Source: Tectiglobus sp965215755 (GTDB lineage: Bacteria; Pseudomonadota; Alphaproteobacteria; Rhizobiales; Hyphomicrobiaceae). Taken from it: a stretch of DNA of 64,000 nt. The stretch covers positions 930,001 through 994,000 of the forward strand of contig OZ244119.1 of the NCBI GenBank assembly GCA_965215755.1, given 5' to 3'. Below the pieces are notes generated by a model, which saw only the letters and a program-made list of their open reading frames with translations, made no database searches and had not been told where the DNA came from. Positions 1 to 8,917 of this stretch are shown here, piece after piece; the stretch's first letter is position 1, and each line of letters begins with the position of its first letter. The position numbers and the translations under genes were made by a program.

Positions 1-1509
1 TTGGGTGTCTTGGATTATGTCAGACGTTCGAAATGCCTCGGCAAATGCGTCAATGGCAAGTGCTAACTGAACAGCCTGGTTCGCGTGATTTGGTTGTTCC
101 TCGGGCGCCCCGTAAAGCCCAACGACCGCATCGCCAATTATCTTGTCGATCGTTGCGCCGTGAGAGATGAACAGATCACACATACCATCAAGATATGCGT
201 TGAGGATCTCTGAGATTCTTTCCGGAGGCAGGCTCTCGCTCAATGATGTGAAGCCTTCAAGATCTGTAAAGATGTAAGTGACTGCGCGCTGCTCGCCGCC
301 GAGTTTCAACGTGTCGTGGTTAGCCGCGATTTTTTCGACCAGGGCTGGGCTGACGTATTGAGCAAAAGCTTGTTGGATGAAGCGACGCTCTGACCAATCC
401 GTATGCCAGTCACGAATGATAAAAGCTGCACTGGCAAGTAGAACGGCAACCAAGAGTGTCGCGACAGGTAGTTCTATGGCTAGGGAGCTATAGAGTGCCA
501 ATGTCAGTGCAGTTAAGCTACCCATTATAGTGCCGATGATCGTCAGTCGGCGAGGAAGCGAACTGACGGCACCAAATATCAGAGCAATCAGGCTCGCAAG
601 CAGCAAGCTAAACAGCATTTTGGGGACGATTTCCATTTGAGAGATGGAGTCACCATGGAGAAGCTGAGCAATCATGTGGGCATGGATTTTAACGCCATAG
701 ATTGCGCCCACTTCGATACCGGCAGTCGTTGTGAATGGGGTTTGATGCTGATCGATGTTGGGCAGAGTGGCGCCGATCAACACGATCTTGTTCTGAAACC
801 ACTGATAGGGGAGTAACTTCGCCGCGTGAGCTGGGTAAGTGGCGAAGTTGAACGGTGTACCAGCTTCATTTCGGTAGAAGGTGATGCGACCTGCGGGGGC
901 GCTCGACGTCGAGCCACCAGCATTGGCAATGGCGCGGGCGAAAAGGAGTGATCGGGTGGGCTGGTTGAGTGGATGTGGCCAATGTCTGACAATTCCATCG
1001 AATGCGTCCCGTGAGAGCGAGACATGACCAGTTTGCAGTTGCCTTAGCATGCTATTGATAAACTGGGTCTGCCTTGCTGTCAGACCATCGGCCTCTGACG
1101 CGTAGGCTAGGATAATAGGAGCCTCGGCGCTGCGCAGGGTCTTCAGAAGCTCGAGATCCTTAGCCTTTTCACTTGGCTGATCAAACAAGATGTCGATGCC
1201 GATTGCTCGAGGATTGCCTTTGCCGATGTGACCGATGAGTTCGGCTAAGAATTTTCGATCGATTGGGGAGCGGTAGGGAAGAGTTGCCAAGGATTGCTCG
1301 TCAATAGAGACGACTACGATATCTGTTTGAGCGACAGTCGGCCCGCCCCAGCTCGTCAACAGCCAGTCACCGATTTTGACGTCAATGCGGGCACAAAGTA
1401 GGAAAGCTGCGAGGGTGGATGCAAGAATGGTGAATATGGCAAAGCGTGACGACCCGCGAATGCGCCCCCCGCTGATTGCCTGCCACCAGCTGGTCTCTCG
1501 TTGCTGCAC
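1..1509 (-). CDS. CHASE2 domain adenylate/guanylate cyclase (3' end outside window)
   Basis: Membrane class III nucleotide cyclase that would make cAMP or cGMP in response to an extracytoplasmic signal. The 503 residues in view read, in order: an N-terminal membrane helix (about 20-40), a CHASE2 sensor domain with the sequence IDEQSL near its start, three closely spaced membrane helices (about 310-385), a QQAFAQYVSP linker and the catalytic domain. The two metal-binding aspartates are visible at D416 (in DLEGFT) and D460 (in GDAVVGLYG). The C-terminal end lies beyond base 1. I chose GTG at 1509 because GGAG sits about 8 bases upstream and an in-frame stop lies further upstream; TTG at 1512 is an alternative. 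It is transcribed divergently from the metallophosphoesterase at 1739. Family assignment is firm; the choice between cAMP and cGMP cannot be made here. Confidence 0.9.
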   Translation of the reverse strand, partial: MQQRETSWWQAISGGRIRGSSRFAIFTILASTLAAFLLCARIDVKIGDWLLTSWGGPTVAQTDIVVVSIDEQSLATLPYRSPIDRKFLAELIGHIGKGNPRAIGIDILFDQPSEKAKDLELLKTLRSAEAPIILAYASEADGLTARQTQFINSMLRQLQTGHVSLSRDAFDGIVRHWPHPLNQPTRSLLFARAIANAGGSTSSAPAGRITFYRNEAGTPFNFATYPAHAAKLLPYQWFQNKIVLIGATLPNIDQHQTPFTTTAGIEVGAIYGVKIHAHMIAQLLHGDSISQMEIVPKMLFSLLLASLIALIFGAVSSLPRRLTIIGTIMGSLTALTLALYSSLAIELPVATLLVAVLLASAAFIIRDWHTDWSERRFIQQAFAQYVSPALVEKIAANHDTLKLGGEQRAVTYIFTDLEGFTSLSESLPPERISEILNAYLDGMCDLFISHGATIDKIIGDAVVGLYGAPEEQPNHANQAVQLALAIDAFAEAFRTSDIIQDTQ

Positions 1510-1738
1510 CAAAGAAAACTCCGCTGGTCAGATCAATCAAGCGGTTAAGACTGTCGTTCGTGTTAGGATTGGTCCACATGTGCGGAGACTGCCTTCTACA
1601 CTGTTCCATATATTGCGCTCTTGGATCAAGTTCTGGGATCAAGCTCTGGTCGAAGAGTGCCGCGTGGTCCGGACCGCATACGCAAGGTAGAAACCCATTG
1701 ACCTCTTTGAGTGAGTAATTTGGCGAGCCGAGGTGCGG

Positions 1739-2527
1739 ATGAAAGTCCACTACATGTCTGACATTCATCTGGACTTTGGAGCGATGGATCAGCTTCCCAG
1801 TGGTGAACTACTTGTTCTGGCGGGGGACGTTACAGCGGCGGCCTGTCTCTCGCCGGACTTCAAAGACTCGCGAAAGCAGAGGGTGCGTTCTGCTACGCTG
1901 CGATTTTTCGAGCTGGTGCGGAAGAACTTCGACGTCATTCTCTACATTGGTGGCAATCACGAACCCTATGGTCTCGACATCGATGAGAGCCAGACCCTCA
2001 TCGAAAACTATATTGGTGGCGATGGTGTCTACTATCTGGAAAACAAAGCTGCCACTGTGGATGGCATCACGTTTCTCGGCGCGACGCTCTGGACGGATAT
2101 GAATAAGGGAGTGAGTGCGTCAGAGCGGTATGTTGGTCTGGGTTTATCAGACTTTCACGTCATTTCATGTGACGGGCGGCGGTTTACACCGCGGCAGGCT
2201 ATTTCACGGCACGAGGCCTCTTTGGCCTTTCTCAGGCGTGAGCTTGCGAGTAGAGCAGACGAGAAAGTCGTCGTCATTACGCACCATGCACCGAGTTATG
2301 AAGGAATGATACCGAGATTTCGGCAAACCCCAGTCGCGCCTGGTTTTGCTTCCGATTTGGAAGGGTTTATCGGAGAGCACCCGCAGATCAGCGATTGGAT
2401 ATTCGGGCACACACACATCGTTAAGACGTTTGAGGTTGGCGAGACAACTTTGCGGACGAATTGCCGTGGCTATGTCGGGCGTGAGGACACAGGTTTCGAT
2501 TTGGATGCGCACTTTGAAATCGGTTGA
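1739..2527 (+). CDS. Calcineurin-like metallophosphoesterase
   Basis: Cytoplasmic two-metal phosphoesterase of 262 residues. The family motifs appear in order: D8-x-H10 (SDIHLD), GD near residue 30, GGNHE near 75, HHAP near 180 and GHTH near 225, so all metal ligands seem present. The family includes cyclic-nucleotide phosphodiesterases, nucleases and protein phosphatases, and sequence alone does not fix the substrate. The divergent neighbour is a nucleotide cyclase, which makes a cyclic-nucleotide phosphodiesterase role an attractive but unproven inference. ATG at 1739 is preferred, with GAGG about 7 bases upstream; GTG at 1733 is in frame and would add two residues. Confidence 0.85.
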   Translation: MKVHYMSDIHLDFGAMDQLPSGELLVLAGDVTAAACLSPDFKDSRKQRVRSATLRFFELVRKNFDVILYIGGNHEPYGLDIDESQTLIENYIGGDGVYYLENKAATVDGITFLGATLWTDMNKGVSASERYVGLGLSDFHVISCDGRRFTPRQAISRHEASLAFLRRELASRADEKVVVITHHAPSYEGMIPRFRQTPVAPGFASDLEGFIGEHPQISDWIFGHTHIVKTFEVGETTLRTNCRGYVGREDTGFDLDAHFEIG

Positions 2528-2640
2528 GTATCCCGCGCACGATTTTCCAAGCCTTCCCATTATGCTTGAACAGCGGCGTGCACCGCCGCATCATGCGTTT
2601 CGGTTGAACATCCGATGTGGATCTCGAAGGGAGTAGGTGT

Positions 2641-3426
2641 GTGAGGTGGATGCGTTTTACTGTTGCCGGCGAGACATCATACGGGCTGGTTGAAGGCGAT
2701 GAAGTGGAAGCCGTTATCGGTACACCCTTTGGCGACTATCAACGGTCTGGGAAGCGCCACAAGCTCGATGACGTCAAGTTCGAGATCCCAGTTGAGCCAA
2801 AGACATTCTATGCGGTGGGCTTCAACTATCCTGAACACGTGATCAAGATCTCGAAGCAGCAGGGCATAGAACCCAACCTGCCAACGCAACCTGATGTCGG
2901 TTATCGCGCCAACAACGCATTGATCCCGCATGGGGAAGCGATTGTCATTCCGAAAAATGCGACTGAGCAGGTGCAGTACGAAGGTGAGATTGCCGTGGTC
3001 ATCGGCAAGACGGCCAAGTACCTCAGCGAGGAGGAAGCCCTCTCATGCGTGCTCGGTTATACTATCGGAAATGATGTGAGCGAGCGGAGCTGGCAAAAGT
3101 CTGACCGAACCCTCTGGCGGGCAAAGAATACCGATACATTTGCTCCAATGGGCCCGTGGATCGAAACGGACGTACCCGATCTCGATGCTCTTGAGACGAC
3201 AGTTCGTGTTAATGGTGAGATCCATTCGCAATTTCGGACAAATGCGATGCTGTTCGGCATTGAGACCTACATCAGCGCGATTAGTCAGTATATCACGCTG
3301 CATCCCGGTGATATGATCTGGATGGGAACAGATGGCACATCACCGAACCTGACAGCCGGCGATGTTGTGGAAATCGAAATCAGTGGCATCGGGGTCTTGC
3401 GAAATCCTGTTGTGAACGAGACATAG
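2641..3426 (+). CDS. Fumarylacetoacetate hydrolase family protein (first of two)
   Basis: Enzyme of the FAH/HpcE fold, 261 residues, which typically hydrolyses or decarboxylates dioxo-acids late in aromatic breakdown. The fold's metal site is visible as YEGEIAVVIGK (E-x-E) followed by GNDVSERSWQ, and the C-terminal part has the usual LHPGDMIWMGT...GDVVEIEISG pattern. GTG at 2641 is chosen because GGGAG lies 7 bases upstream; ATG at 2650 is also possible. It opens a tight operon with a second FAH-fold gene (17-base gap) and a P450, so it probably acts on a ring-cleavage or related product. The exact substrate is unknown. Confidence 0.85.
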   Translation: MRWMRFTVAGETSYGLVEGDEVEAVIGTPFGDYQRSGKRHKLDDVKFEIPVEPKTFYAVGFNYPEHVIKISKQQGIEPNLPTQPDVGYRANNALIPHGEAIVIPKNATEQVQYEGEIAVVIGKTAKYLSEEEALSCVLGYTIGNDVSERSWQKSDRTLWRAKNTDTFAPMGPWIETDVPDLDALETTVRVNGEIHSQFRTNAMLFGIETYISAISQYITLHPGDMIWMGTDGTSPNLTAGDVVEIEISGIGVLRNPVVNET

Positions 3427-3443
3427 GCGAGGGACTGAAACGC

Positions 3444-4463
3444 ATGAAACTCGCTACACTGCATTCGCAAGAGCGGCCGCGCGACGGTCGCCTGGTAGTT
3501 GTTTCACGGGATCTGACGCGGTTTACATCAGCTGAATTGATCGCGCCTACTCTGCAGGCAGCGCTCGACAATTGGGACAGCTGCCAGGCTGATCTTGAGG
3601 CACTCGTGGCCGGACTGGAGGTTGGCTCGGTGCCGGCCGAGCGGTTCCACGAGAGGGATTGCATGAGCCCGCTGCCGCGCGCGTTTCAGTGGCTAGATGG
3701 CTCTGCCTATGTCAATCACGTGCAGTTGCTTCGCCAATCGCGTGGCGCTGAGTTGCCTGACAGGTTTTGGAACGACCCGTTGATGTATCAGGGTTGTTCC
3801 GATCCGTTACTGGCACCACGTGCTGACATTGCACTGCCAGATGAAAGCTGGGGGATCGATTTTGAGGGTGAGGTCGCTGTCGTAACCGGCAGCGTGCCGC
3901 TTGGCGCTGATGAAGCGACTGCCTTCAAGGCCATTCGTCTGATCATGCTCTGCAATGACGTTTCGCTGCGGAACGTTATTCCTGATGAGCTGTCGAAGGG
4001 GTTTGGTTTTGTGCACGGAAAGCCGCCATCCGCTTTTTCTCCGGTGGCCGTTACTCCTGATGAGCTGGGGGACTCATGGCAAGATGCAAAGGTCCATTTG
4101 CCAATGCTCGCCTACTTCAATGGTAGTCCCTTCGGTCACCCGAACGCGGGGGTTGATATGACATTCAGCTTTGCGACGCTCGTTTCTCATGCGGCGAAGA
4201 CCCGGCCATTGGCAGCAGGAACGATCGTCGGCTCCGGCACCGTTTCAAATCGTGATCCAGGCGGCGGACCGGGCTTGCCCGTGAATGAAGGCGGGATCGG
4301 ATATACGTGCATTGCTGAACAGCGGACCGTTGAAACTATACGCCATGGTCAGGCCACTACGCCGTTTATGGCGTTTGGTGATACGGTCCGGCTTGAAATG
4401 AAAGACGTTGCTGGTCAATCCGTATTTGGAGCCATTGAGCAAACCGTCGTAGGTTCAAAGTGA
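3444..4463 (+). CDS. Fumarylacetoacetate hydrolase family protein (second of two)
   Basis: A longer FAH-fold protein (339 residues) of the kind often found in bacterial tyrosine/homogentisate or related pathways. It has an N-terminal domain of about 80 residues ahead of the catalytic domain. The metal site is seen as DFEGEVAVVTG and MLCNDVSLRN, and the C-terminal core has the characteristic GSGTVSNRD segment near residue 270. It is distinct from the upstream FAH protein, so this is not a simple tandem duplicate. It ends 10 bases before the P450 start and is presumably co-transcribed. No homogentisate dioxygenase or maleylacetoacetate isomerase gene is nearby, so a classical tyrosine route is not supported. 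Confidence 0.85.
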   Translation: MKLATLHSQERPRDGRLVVVSRDLTRFTSAELIAPTLQAALDNWDSCQADLEALVAGLEVGSVPAERFHERDCMSPLPRAFQWLDGSAYVNHVQLLRQSRGAELPDRFWNDPLMYQGCSDPLLAPRADIALPDESWGIDFEGEVAVVTGSVPLGADEATAFKAIRLIMLCNDVSLRNVIPDELSKGFGFVHGKPPSAFSPVAVTPDELGDSWQDAKVHLPMLAYFNGSPFGHPNAGVDMTFSFATLVSHAAKTRPLAAGTIVGSGTVSNRDPGGGPGLPVNEGGIGYTCIAEQRTVETIRHGQATTPFMAFGDTVRLEMKDVAGQSVFGAIEQTVVGSK

Positions 4464-4473
4464 GGCTGGAGAC

Positions 4474-5754
4474 GTGGGCGAAACTGCGCATTCTGTCGAG
4501 GAACATGCACTCAACAACGACGGCATGAGGCTGTTGCCAGAAGCCACAGCCCACCAGGTTGCATCGAACTTTGATCTGACACAGCTGAAGGCGGCATTCT
4601 ACGAAGACCCTTACCCCACCTATCACGCCTTGCGGATGTATGATCCGGTCCGGGCCATGCCTGATGGGTCGTATTTCTTGTCTCGGCATGCTGATCTTGA
4701 GGCGGTCTACAAAGACACAACGCTCTATTCCTCGGATAAGAAGGTCGAATTCAAACCAAAGTACGGTGATGGCTATCTCTTCCAGCACCATACGACGAGT
4801 TTGGTGTTCAATGATCCCCCATTGCATACGCGAGTCCGCAAAATCATCGCCGGGGCGCTCACTCCGAGAGCGATTGCCAGCATGGAAGCGTCGGTTCTCT
4901 CATTGGTTGGTGATCTGTTGGATGCGATGGAACGAAAGTCGCAGCCCGACCTTATCGAAGACTATGCTGCGGCGATTCCAGTTGAAGTCATCGGCAATAT
5001 GTTAGACGTGCCGAGAGATGAGCGTGGACCGCTGCGGGATTGGTCCCTAGCAATCCTTGGTGCGCTGGAACCGGTTATTGATGATGCACAGTTCAAGGCG
5101 GGAGAAGACGCTGTAAGAGACTTCTCGGTTTACCTTGAGAGGCTTGTGGCGCGGCGGCGCAAGCAACCTGGGGATCCTGACAAGGATGTTCTGACCCGGC
5201 TGATCGAGGGCGAGGCAGAAGGCGAACGACTGTCAGAGCACGAGCTACTCCATAATGTGATTTTCATTTTGAATGCCGGGCATGAAACAACAACTAACCT
5301 CATTGGGAATGGCTTGTTCGCCCTAACTGAGTGGCCTGAGGAGAAATCGCGCTTGATTGCTCATCCTGAGTTGATCAAGACAGCAGTGGAAGAGTTTTTG
5401 CGGTTCGAAAGCTCCAATCAACTTGGCAATCGCATCACAACGGCTGCAACCGAGATCGGTGACGTGTCTATGCCGGCCGGCACGCGTATCACGCTGTGTA
5501 TCGGTGCGGCGAACCGAGATCCCGAACGATTCAAAATGCCAGATATACTGGATGTTGGGCGGCAGCCAAACCGGCATCTTGCGTTTGCCTCTGGTGCTCA
5601 TCAATGTGTGGGTATGAACGTAGCGCGATTAGAAGGTCGTATTGCGATTGGGCGTTTTCTGGAGAGGTTCCCAGACTACAAGGTCAGTAAAGGTGTTCAG
5701 CGTGGGGGCCGAGCCCGTTTCCGGGGGTTCTTATCAGTCCCGGTATCACTGTGA
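4474..5754 (+). CDS. Cytochrome P450 monooxygenase
   Basis: Soluble bacterial class P450 of 426 residues. The hallmark motifs are intact: the I-helix oxygen-activation site A268-G-H-E-T-T273, the K-helix E307-x-x-R310, and the heme loop FASGAHQC with C378 as the thiolate ligand. It would hydroxylate an organic substrate using electrons from a ferredoxin and reductase, neither of which is encoded nearby. GTG start at 4474 with GGAG 6 bases upstream, directly behind the two FAH-fold genes, so the three form one operon. Substrate unknown; a cyclic acid or aromatic is suggested by the FAH partners. Confidence 0.95.
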   Translation: MGETAHSVEEHALNNDGMRLLPEATAHQVASNFDLTQLKAAFYEDPYPTYHALRMYDPVRAMPDGSYFLSRHADLEAVYKDTTLYSSDKKVEFKPKYGDGYLFQHHTTSLVFNDPPLHTRVRKIIAGALTPRAIASMEASVLSLVGDLLDAMERKSQPDLIEDYAAAIPVEVIGNMLDVPRDERGPLRDWSLAILGALEPVIDDAQFKAGEDAVRDFSVYLERLVARRRKQPGDPDKDVLTRLIEGEAEGERLSEHELLHNVIFILNAGHETTTNLIGNGLFALTEWPEEKSRLIAHPELIKTAVEEFLRFESSNQLGNRITTAATEIGDVSMPAGTRITLCIGAANRDPERFKMPDILDVGRQPNRHLAFASGAHQCVGMNVARLEGRIAIGRFLERFPDYKVSKGVQRGGRARFRGFLSVPVSL

Positions 5755-5956
5755 CAGGTGGGCGGAGAGGGAGTGATGATACGCAAAACAAATCCATCAC
5801 CCCCGATCCTGCCAGAGGACGCTATCACTCATCTCTGACGCGGGTGATTGAATCGCGAAAGCCTTGCCAAAACTCTAACGCCCGGCCCGAATTCGGAATT
5901 TTATTTTTTAAGTAGGTTTGCGGGACATGTCGTTCCGGATGAAATGTAGACCAGGA

Positions 5957-6685
5957 TCAAACATTTACGCCCGTTGCGATCCAGTCTTTCAAGTAGGCAT
6001 CGAGCCAATGCCTCACCTTGGGGCCATGGATTAGGTGATTGGTCAATTGCTCTGCTCGCGGTCGTGCTCCGGGAAGTTTCAATCGGATGCTGTTGTTGCT
6101 CCAGCGATTAACCTGCGCGTAGGTGATTTCGGGATGAAACTGCATGGCTACTGCATTGTCGTATCGGAAGGCCTGGTTCGGATAAGGACCATCCTGTTCA
6201 GAACTGACCATGAGCTCTGCATCTGCTGGAAGATCGAAGCCGTCTCGATGCCATTGGTAAAAGTGGGTTGGCCAATTAACGCCATTGATCGGCTCTGCGT
6301 GGACATCGACTGCGTAATAGCCGATTTCGGCACGGGCATAAGGATCACGGAAGACCCGCGCACCAAGATGATTGGCAAGCATCTGTGCACCGAGGCAGAT
6401 CCCCAGAAAGGGTTTCTTCTCGCGCAGAGGTACACTGATCCAATCCGTCTCACGAATTAGAAATTCCAGCGGGTCGTTTGCGCACTGCGGCCCGCCGAAA
6501 ATGACGGCCCCATCATGTTCCTCAAGGGTTGATGGTAGTTCGTCACCGAAGCGTGGTTTGCGGATGTCGAGTGCATGGCCTTGGCGTCGTAGTGTGTGGC
6601 CAACCTGAGCCGGGGTTGAATGCTCTTGGTGTAAGACGATCAGGATCGGCTTCTTTAACCGCGATGCATCCGGGCTTGGATCCAT
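5957..6685 (-). CDS. Type 1 glutamine amidotransferase-like protein
   Basis: Class I glutamine amidotransferase domain protein, 242 residues from this start. The catalytic triad is visible: nucleophile C97 in GICLGAQ and H184/E186 in QFHPE. An oxyanion-loop FGGP is near residue 64. Stand-alone proteins of this type resemble the amidase domain of GMP synthase but often act in catabolism or as gamma-glutamyl hydrolases. ATG at 6685 is preferred because the conserved domain begins about 12 residues later. ATG at 6751 would overlap the upstream SDR gene by 35 bases. Same strand and likely same transcript as the SDR gene. Confidence 0.85.
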   Translation of the reverse strand: MDPSPDASRLKKPILIVLHQEHSTPAQVGHTLRRQGHALDIRKPRFGDELPSTLEEHDGAVIFGGPQCANDPLEFLIRETDWISVPLREKKPFLGICLGAQMLANHLGARVFRDPYARAEIGYYAVDVHAEPINGVNWPTHFYQWHRDGFDLPADAELMVSSEQDGPYPNQAFRYDNAVAMQFHPEITYAQVNRWSNNSIRLKLPGARPRAEQLTNHLIHGPKVRHWLDAYLKDWIATGVNV

Positions 6686-6716
6686 CGGCTCACCCGCATC
6701 TGAACTACCAGAGTGA

Positions 6717-7616
6717 TCAGTCGATTTTGTTTCCAGTATCACTTTCAACATCTCTCGGATTGAGAAGGAATGCCACGACGGGGATCGTTAGGAAGCCGGG
6801 CAGAGCCCACAAACAAACAGCCAGGATTGTGTTGAGTATGCCAGGCACCACCACCGTTCGGCCAAGCTTGTACCAAAATAACGTTGACCGGGCGACTGAT
6901 TGCGGGGGCATCGCCGGGAGAAAGCGACGATAGAACGCGCGCTCGGCATCCATTTGTGCATGGAATTGCGTCTCGACCGGGCCGGGTGCAACAACGGTAA
7001 AGCGAACGCCCTGACCGCGGTTCTCATATTGGAGTGCCTGGGTGAGTGATATGACGTAGGCCTTACTCGCATAGTATGCAGCTTGATAAGGTCCGGGTGT
7101 CAGGCCGCCCAGCGATGCCATGTTGATGATGCCGCCACGGCCCCGAGTTAGCATGTCAGGTAGAAACTCGCGAGTGAGCCCCGTGAGGGCGGTGACATTC
7201 AGCGCGTTCAAGTCGTTTAGTGATTCCGGGCTCGCTGTCGTGAAATGACCCGATAACCCTATCCCGGCATTGTTGATCAGTTCGTCGACGTAGTAGCCTT
7301 GATGGCTGAGCTGATCTCGGATCGATCGGCCTGCATTAGTGTCCATCAGGTCAATTGCTATCGTTATAACCTCGGGCCGGCGGCTTGTAGTCTGTTTTGC
7401 CAAGGATTTCAGAAGCTGGTCCTTTGCATTGCGCAGATCTGCTTCCGATCGCGCAACCATGACGACGTGGCGGTTTTGCTCAGTTAGTAGGCGAGCGAGC
7501 TCAAATCCAATTCCGCGAGTCGCGCCCGTGACGAGAGTGGCCGGGCGCTGGTTTTCGAACTCAGACAGGGCTGTTGGATTGCTACGCCAGTATCGTTTTC
7601 GCCAGCGGTTCAGCAT
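6717..7616 (-). CDS. Short-chain dehydrogenase/reductase with hydrophobic C-terminus
   Basis: NAD(P)-dependent oxidoreductase of the classical SDR type, 299 residues. It shows the dinucleotide loop TGATRGIG near residue 33, NNAG near 117 and the catalytic Y-x-x-x-K as YYASK. The last 60 residues hold a strongly hydrophobic stretch (about 255-290), unusual for a soluble SDR and consistent with membrane anchoring, as in some acyl or steroid reductases. It starts 5 bases after the stop of the LysR gene on the same strand and precedes the amidotransferase, so the three may be one transcript. Confidence 0.88.
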   Translation of the reverse strand: MLNRWRKRYWRSNPTALSEFENQRPATLVTGATRGIGFELARLLTEQNRHVVMVARSEADLRNAKDQLLKSLAKQTTSRRPEVITIAIDLMDTNAGRSIRDQLSHQGYYVDELINNAGIGLSGHFTTASPESLNDLNALNVTALTGLTREFLPDMLTRGRGGIINMASLGGLTPGPYQAAYYASKAYVISLTQALQYENRGQGVRFTVVAPGPVETQFHAQMDAERAFYRRFLPAMPPQSVARSTLFWYKLGRTVVVPGILNTILAVCLWALPGFLTIPVVAFLLNPRDVESDTGNKID

Positions 7617-7621
7617 TGCAA

Positions 7622-8533
7622 TCAGGCAGCTCTCGTTCTTGGGCGTTTCTGCTGGTTCAGATCTTGGGCGAGGCCGAAGCGTGCAGCAAATTCGGCTCTG
7701 ACGTGGTGTGCGAGCTCTCGGCCCAACTCGCTGATGCCGGATCTGGGCAGGTACAAGTTGATCTCAAACTCCGGTAACGGCGGCAGGCCACAGTCTGGAT
7801 CCAGAATTGTTAGGTGGCTTGGGACGTTGTCGCGCAACATGGCCGTAATAGCCAAGCCCGCCGCCACCGTTGCATTAATGGCTTCTTGATTGGTGACCTC
7901 AAGGACGATGCGCCAGTCAATGTTTGAATCGGACAGTGCCGCAATAACCGGTGGTCTGAAACGGCAGCTTCTTCCGCCAATTGAAATCGGCAGTGGGCGC
8001 TGTTGATGAGCAAGCGAATCCTCTCCTGCCACCCAAACTAACTTGTCTCGCCGGAGAGTCTCGCAATCGCGTTTCGGCTTCAGGTCCGTGGTGAGCGTAA
8101 GGTCAATGTCACCGTTATCCAACTCCTCAAGCAATTCATGCGAGTTGCCGGCCTGCAAACTTACGCGGACATGTGGCCAGGCGTTGTTGAAGCGGCGCAG
8201 AATTGCCGGTGTGTAGTGGGCCACGATATCCATGGGGACGCCTAAACGAACTTCTCCACGAAAACTCGGCGTTGTCATCAAACCCCATGTCTCATCGTTC
8301 AGAGTGACGATCTTTTGGGCCTGAGCAAGAAGGCGCTCGCCATCGAGAGCAAGGGTGATACGCTTGTGTTCACGGGCGAACAGCTCTGTTCCGAGAAGCT
8401 CTTCGAGACGTTTGATTTGCTGCGAGACCGCAGCCTGGGTTCGATTGAGGAGGCGGGCCGCGCCGGTGACACTGCCGGTATCGACGACGGCAATGAATGC
8501 GCGAAGCAGTGAAATATCAATGTCGCGGGGCAT
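7622..8533 (-). CDS. LysR-type transcriptional regulator
   Basis: DNA-binding regulator of 303 residues with an N-terminal winged helix-turn-helix (about 5-65, with SVTGAARLLN and AAVSQQIKRLEE) and a periplasmic-binding-like effector domain. ATG at 8533 gives the usual LysR N-terminus; an upstream in-frame ATG at 8569 would add 12 residues. It is followed at once by the SDR and amidotransferase genes and is divergent from the DUF1127 gene, either of which could be its target. Confidence 0.92.
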   Translation of the reverse strand: MPRDIDISLLRAFIAVVDTGSVTGAARLLNRTQAAVSQQIKRLEELLGTELFAREHKRITLALDGERLLAQAQKIVTLNDETWGLMTTPSFRGEVRLGVPMDIVAHYTPAILRRFNNAWPHVRVSLQAGNSHELLEELDNGDIDLTLTTDLKPKRDCETLRRDKLVWVAGEDSLAHQQRPLPISIGGRSCRFRPPVIAALSDSNIDWRIVLEVTNQEAINATVAAGLAITAMLRDNVPSHLTILDPDCGLPPLPEFEINLYLPRSGISELGRELAHHVRAEFAARFGLAQDLNQQKRPRTRAA

Positions 8534-8657
8534 GATCGATCTCGAATAAAGATTTGTTATGCTGGCCATTAGATATATTCGATTTCGTTATGCAATGGAA
8601 CCAACTATCTCGACTCCATCGACACTATCGAAAGGTTCGTAAACACAGGAGGTTCAA

Positions 8658-8888
8658 ATGCGAACGAGTGTTCCAAGCATCGCCCAAATTCCGGTAAGGC
8701 CAACGACCGGCCGCGCGCGTTGGACCAATTTCGTGGCGCGTCTGGGCCTGATGTGGCAGGTCTTCAACGAACGCAATCAGTTGAAATCGCTCGATGACCG
8801 GACATTGAAAGACCTCGGTTTGGATCGTGATCAGGTCGAACGTGAGGCCAAGCGTTCGTTCACAGATGTTCCTGGAAACCGCCTCTAG
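8658..8888 (+). CDS. DUF1127 small protein
   Basis: Basic protein of 76 residues with the DUF1127 signature near its C-terminus (LDDRTLKDLGLDR followed by a REAKR stretch). DUF1127 proteins are common in alphaproteobacteria; some affect RNA turnover, phosphate or carbon metabolism, but the biochemical role is not settled. The start is secure: a full AGGAGG lies 5 bases before ATG. Divergent from the LysR gene. A weak stem follows the stop codon. Confidence 0.85.
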   Translation: MRTSVPSIAQIPVRPTTGRARWTNFVARLGLMWQVFNERNQLKSLDDRTLKDLGLDRDQVEREAKRSFTDVPGNRL

Positions 8889-8903
8889 TCTCCCATTAGA
8901 GGT
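8883..8903 (+). other. Short hairpin at the end of the DUF1127 gene
   Basis: A 6-bp perfect stem (CCTCTA/TAGAGG) with a 9-base loop spans the DUF1127 stop codon. No T-run follows, so it is not a convincing intrinsic terminator. It could protect the 3' end or combine with the larger hairpin just downstream. Confidence 0.35.
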
Positions 8904-8917
8904 TGGTTGCAACGGGC

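Noticed and set aside
1376..1768. Overlapping frames around the cyclase start on both strands
   Set aside because: They overlap the N-terminus of the CHASE2 cyclase gene and its leader, lack ribosome binding sites and show no domain.
5774..5836. 20-codon frame after the P450 gene as a leader peptide
   Set aside because: It has GGAG upstream but no downstream gene on that strand to control.
5879..5913. CCGAATTCGG followed by a T-rich run after the P450 gene as a terminator
   Set aside because: The palindrome leaves no room for a loop of normal size, so the stem would be only about 3 bp; too weak to call.
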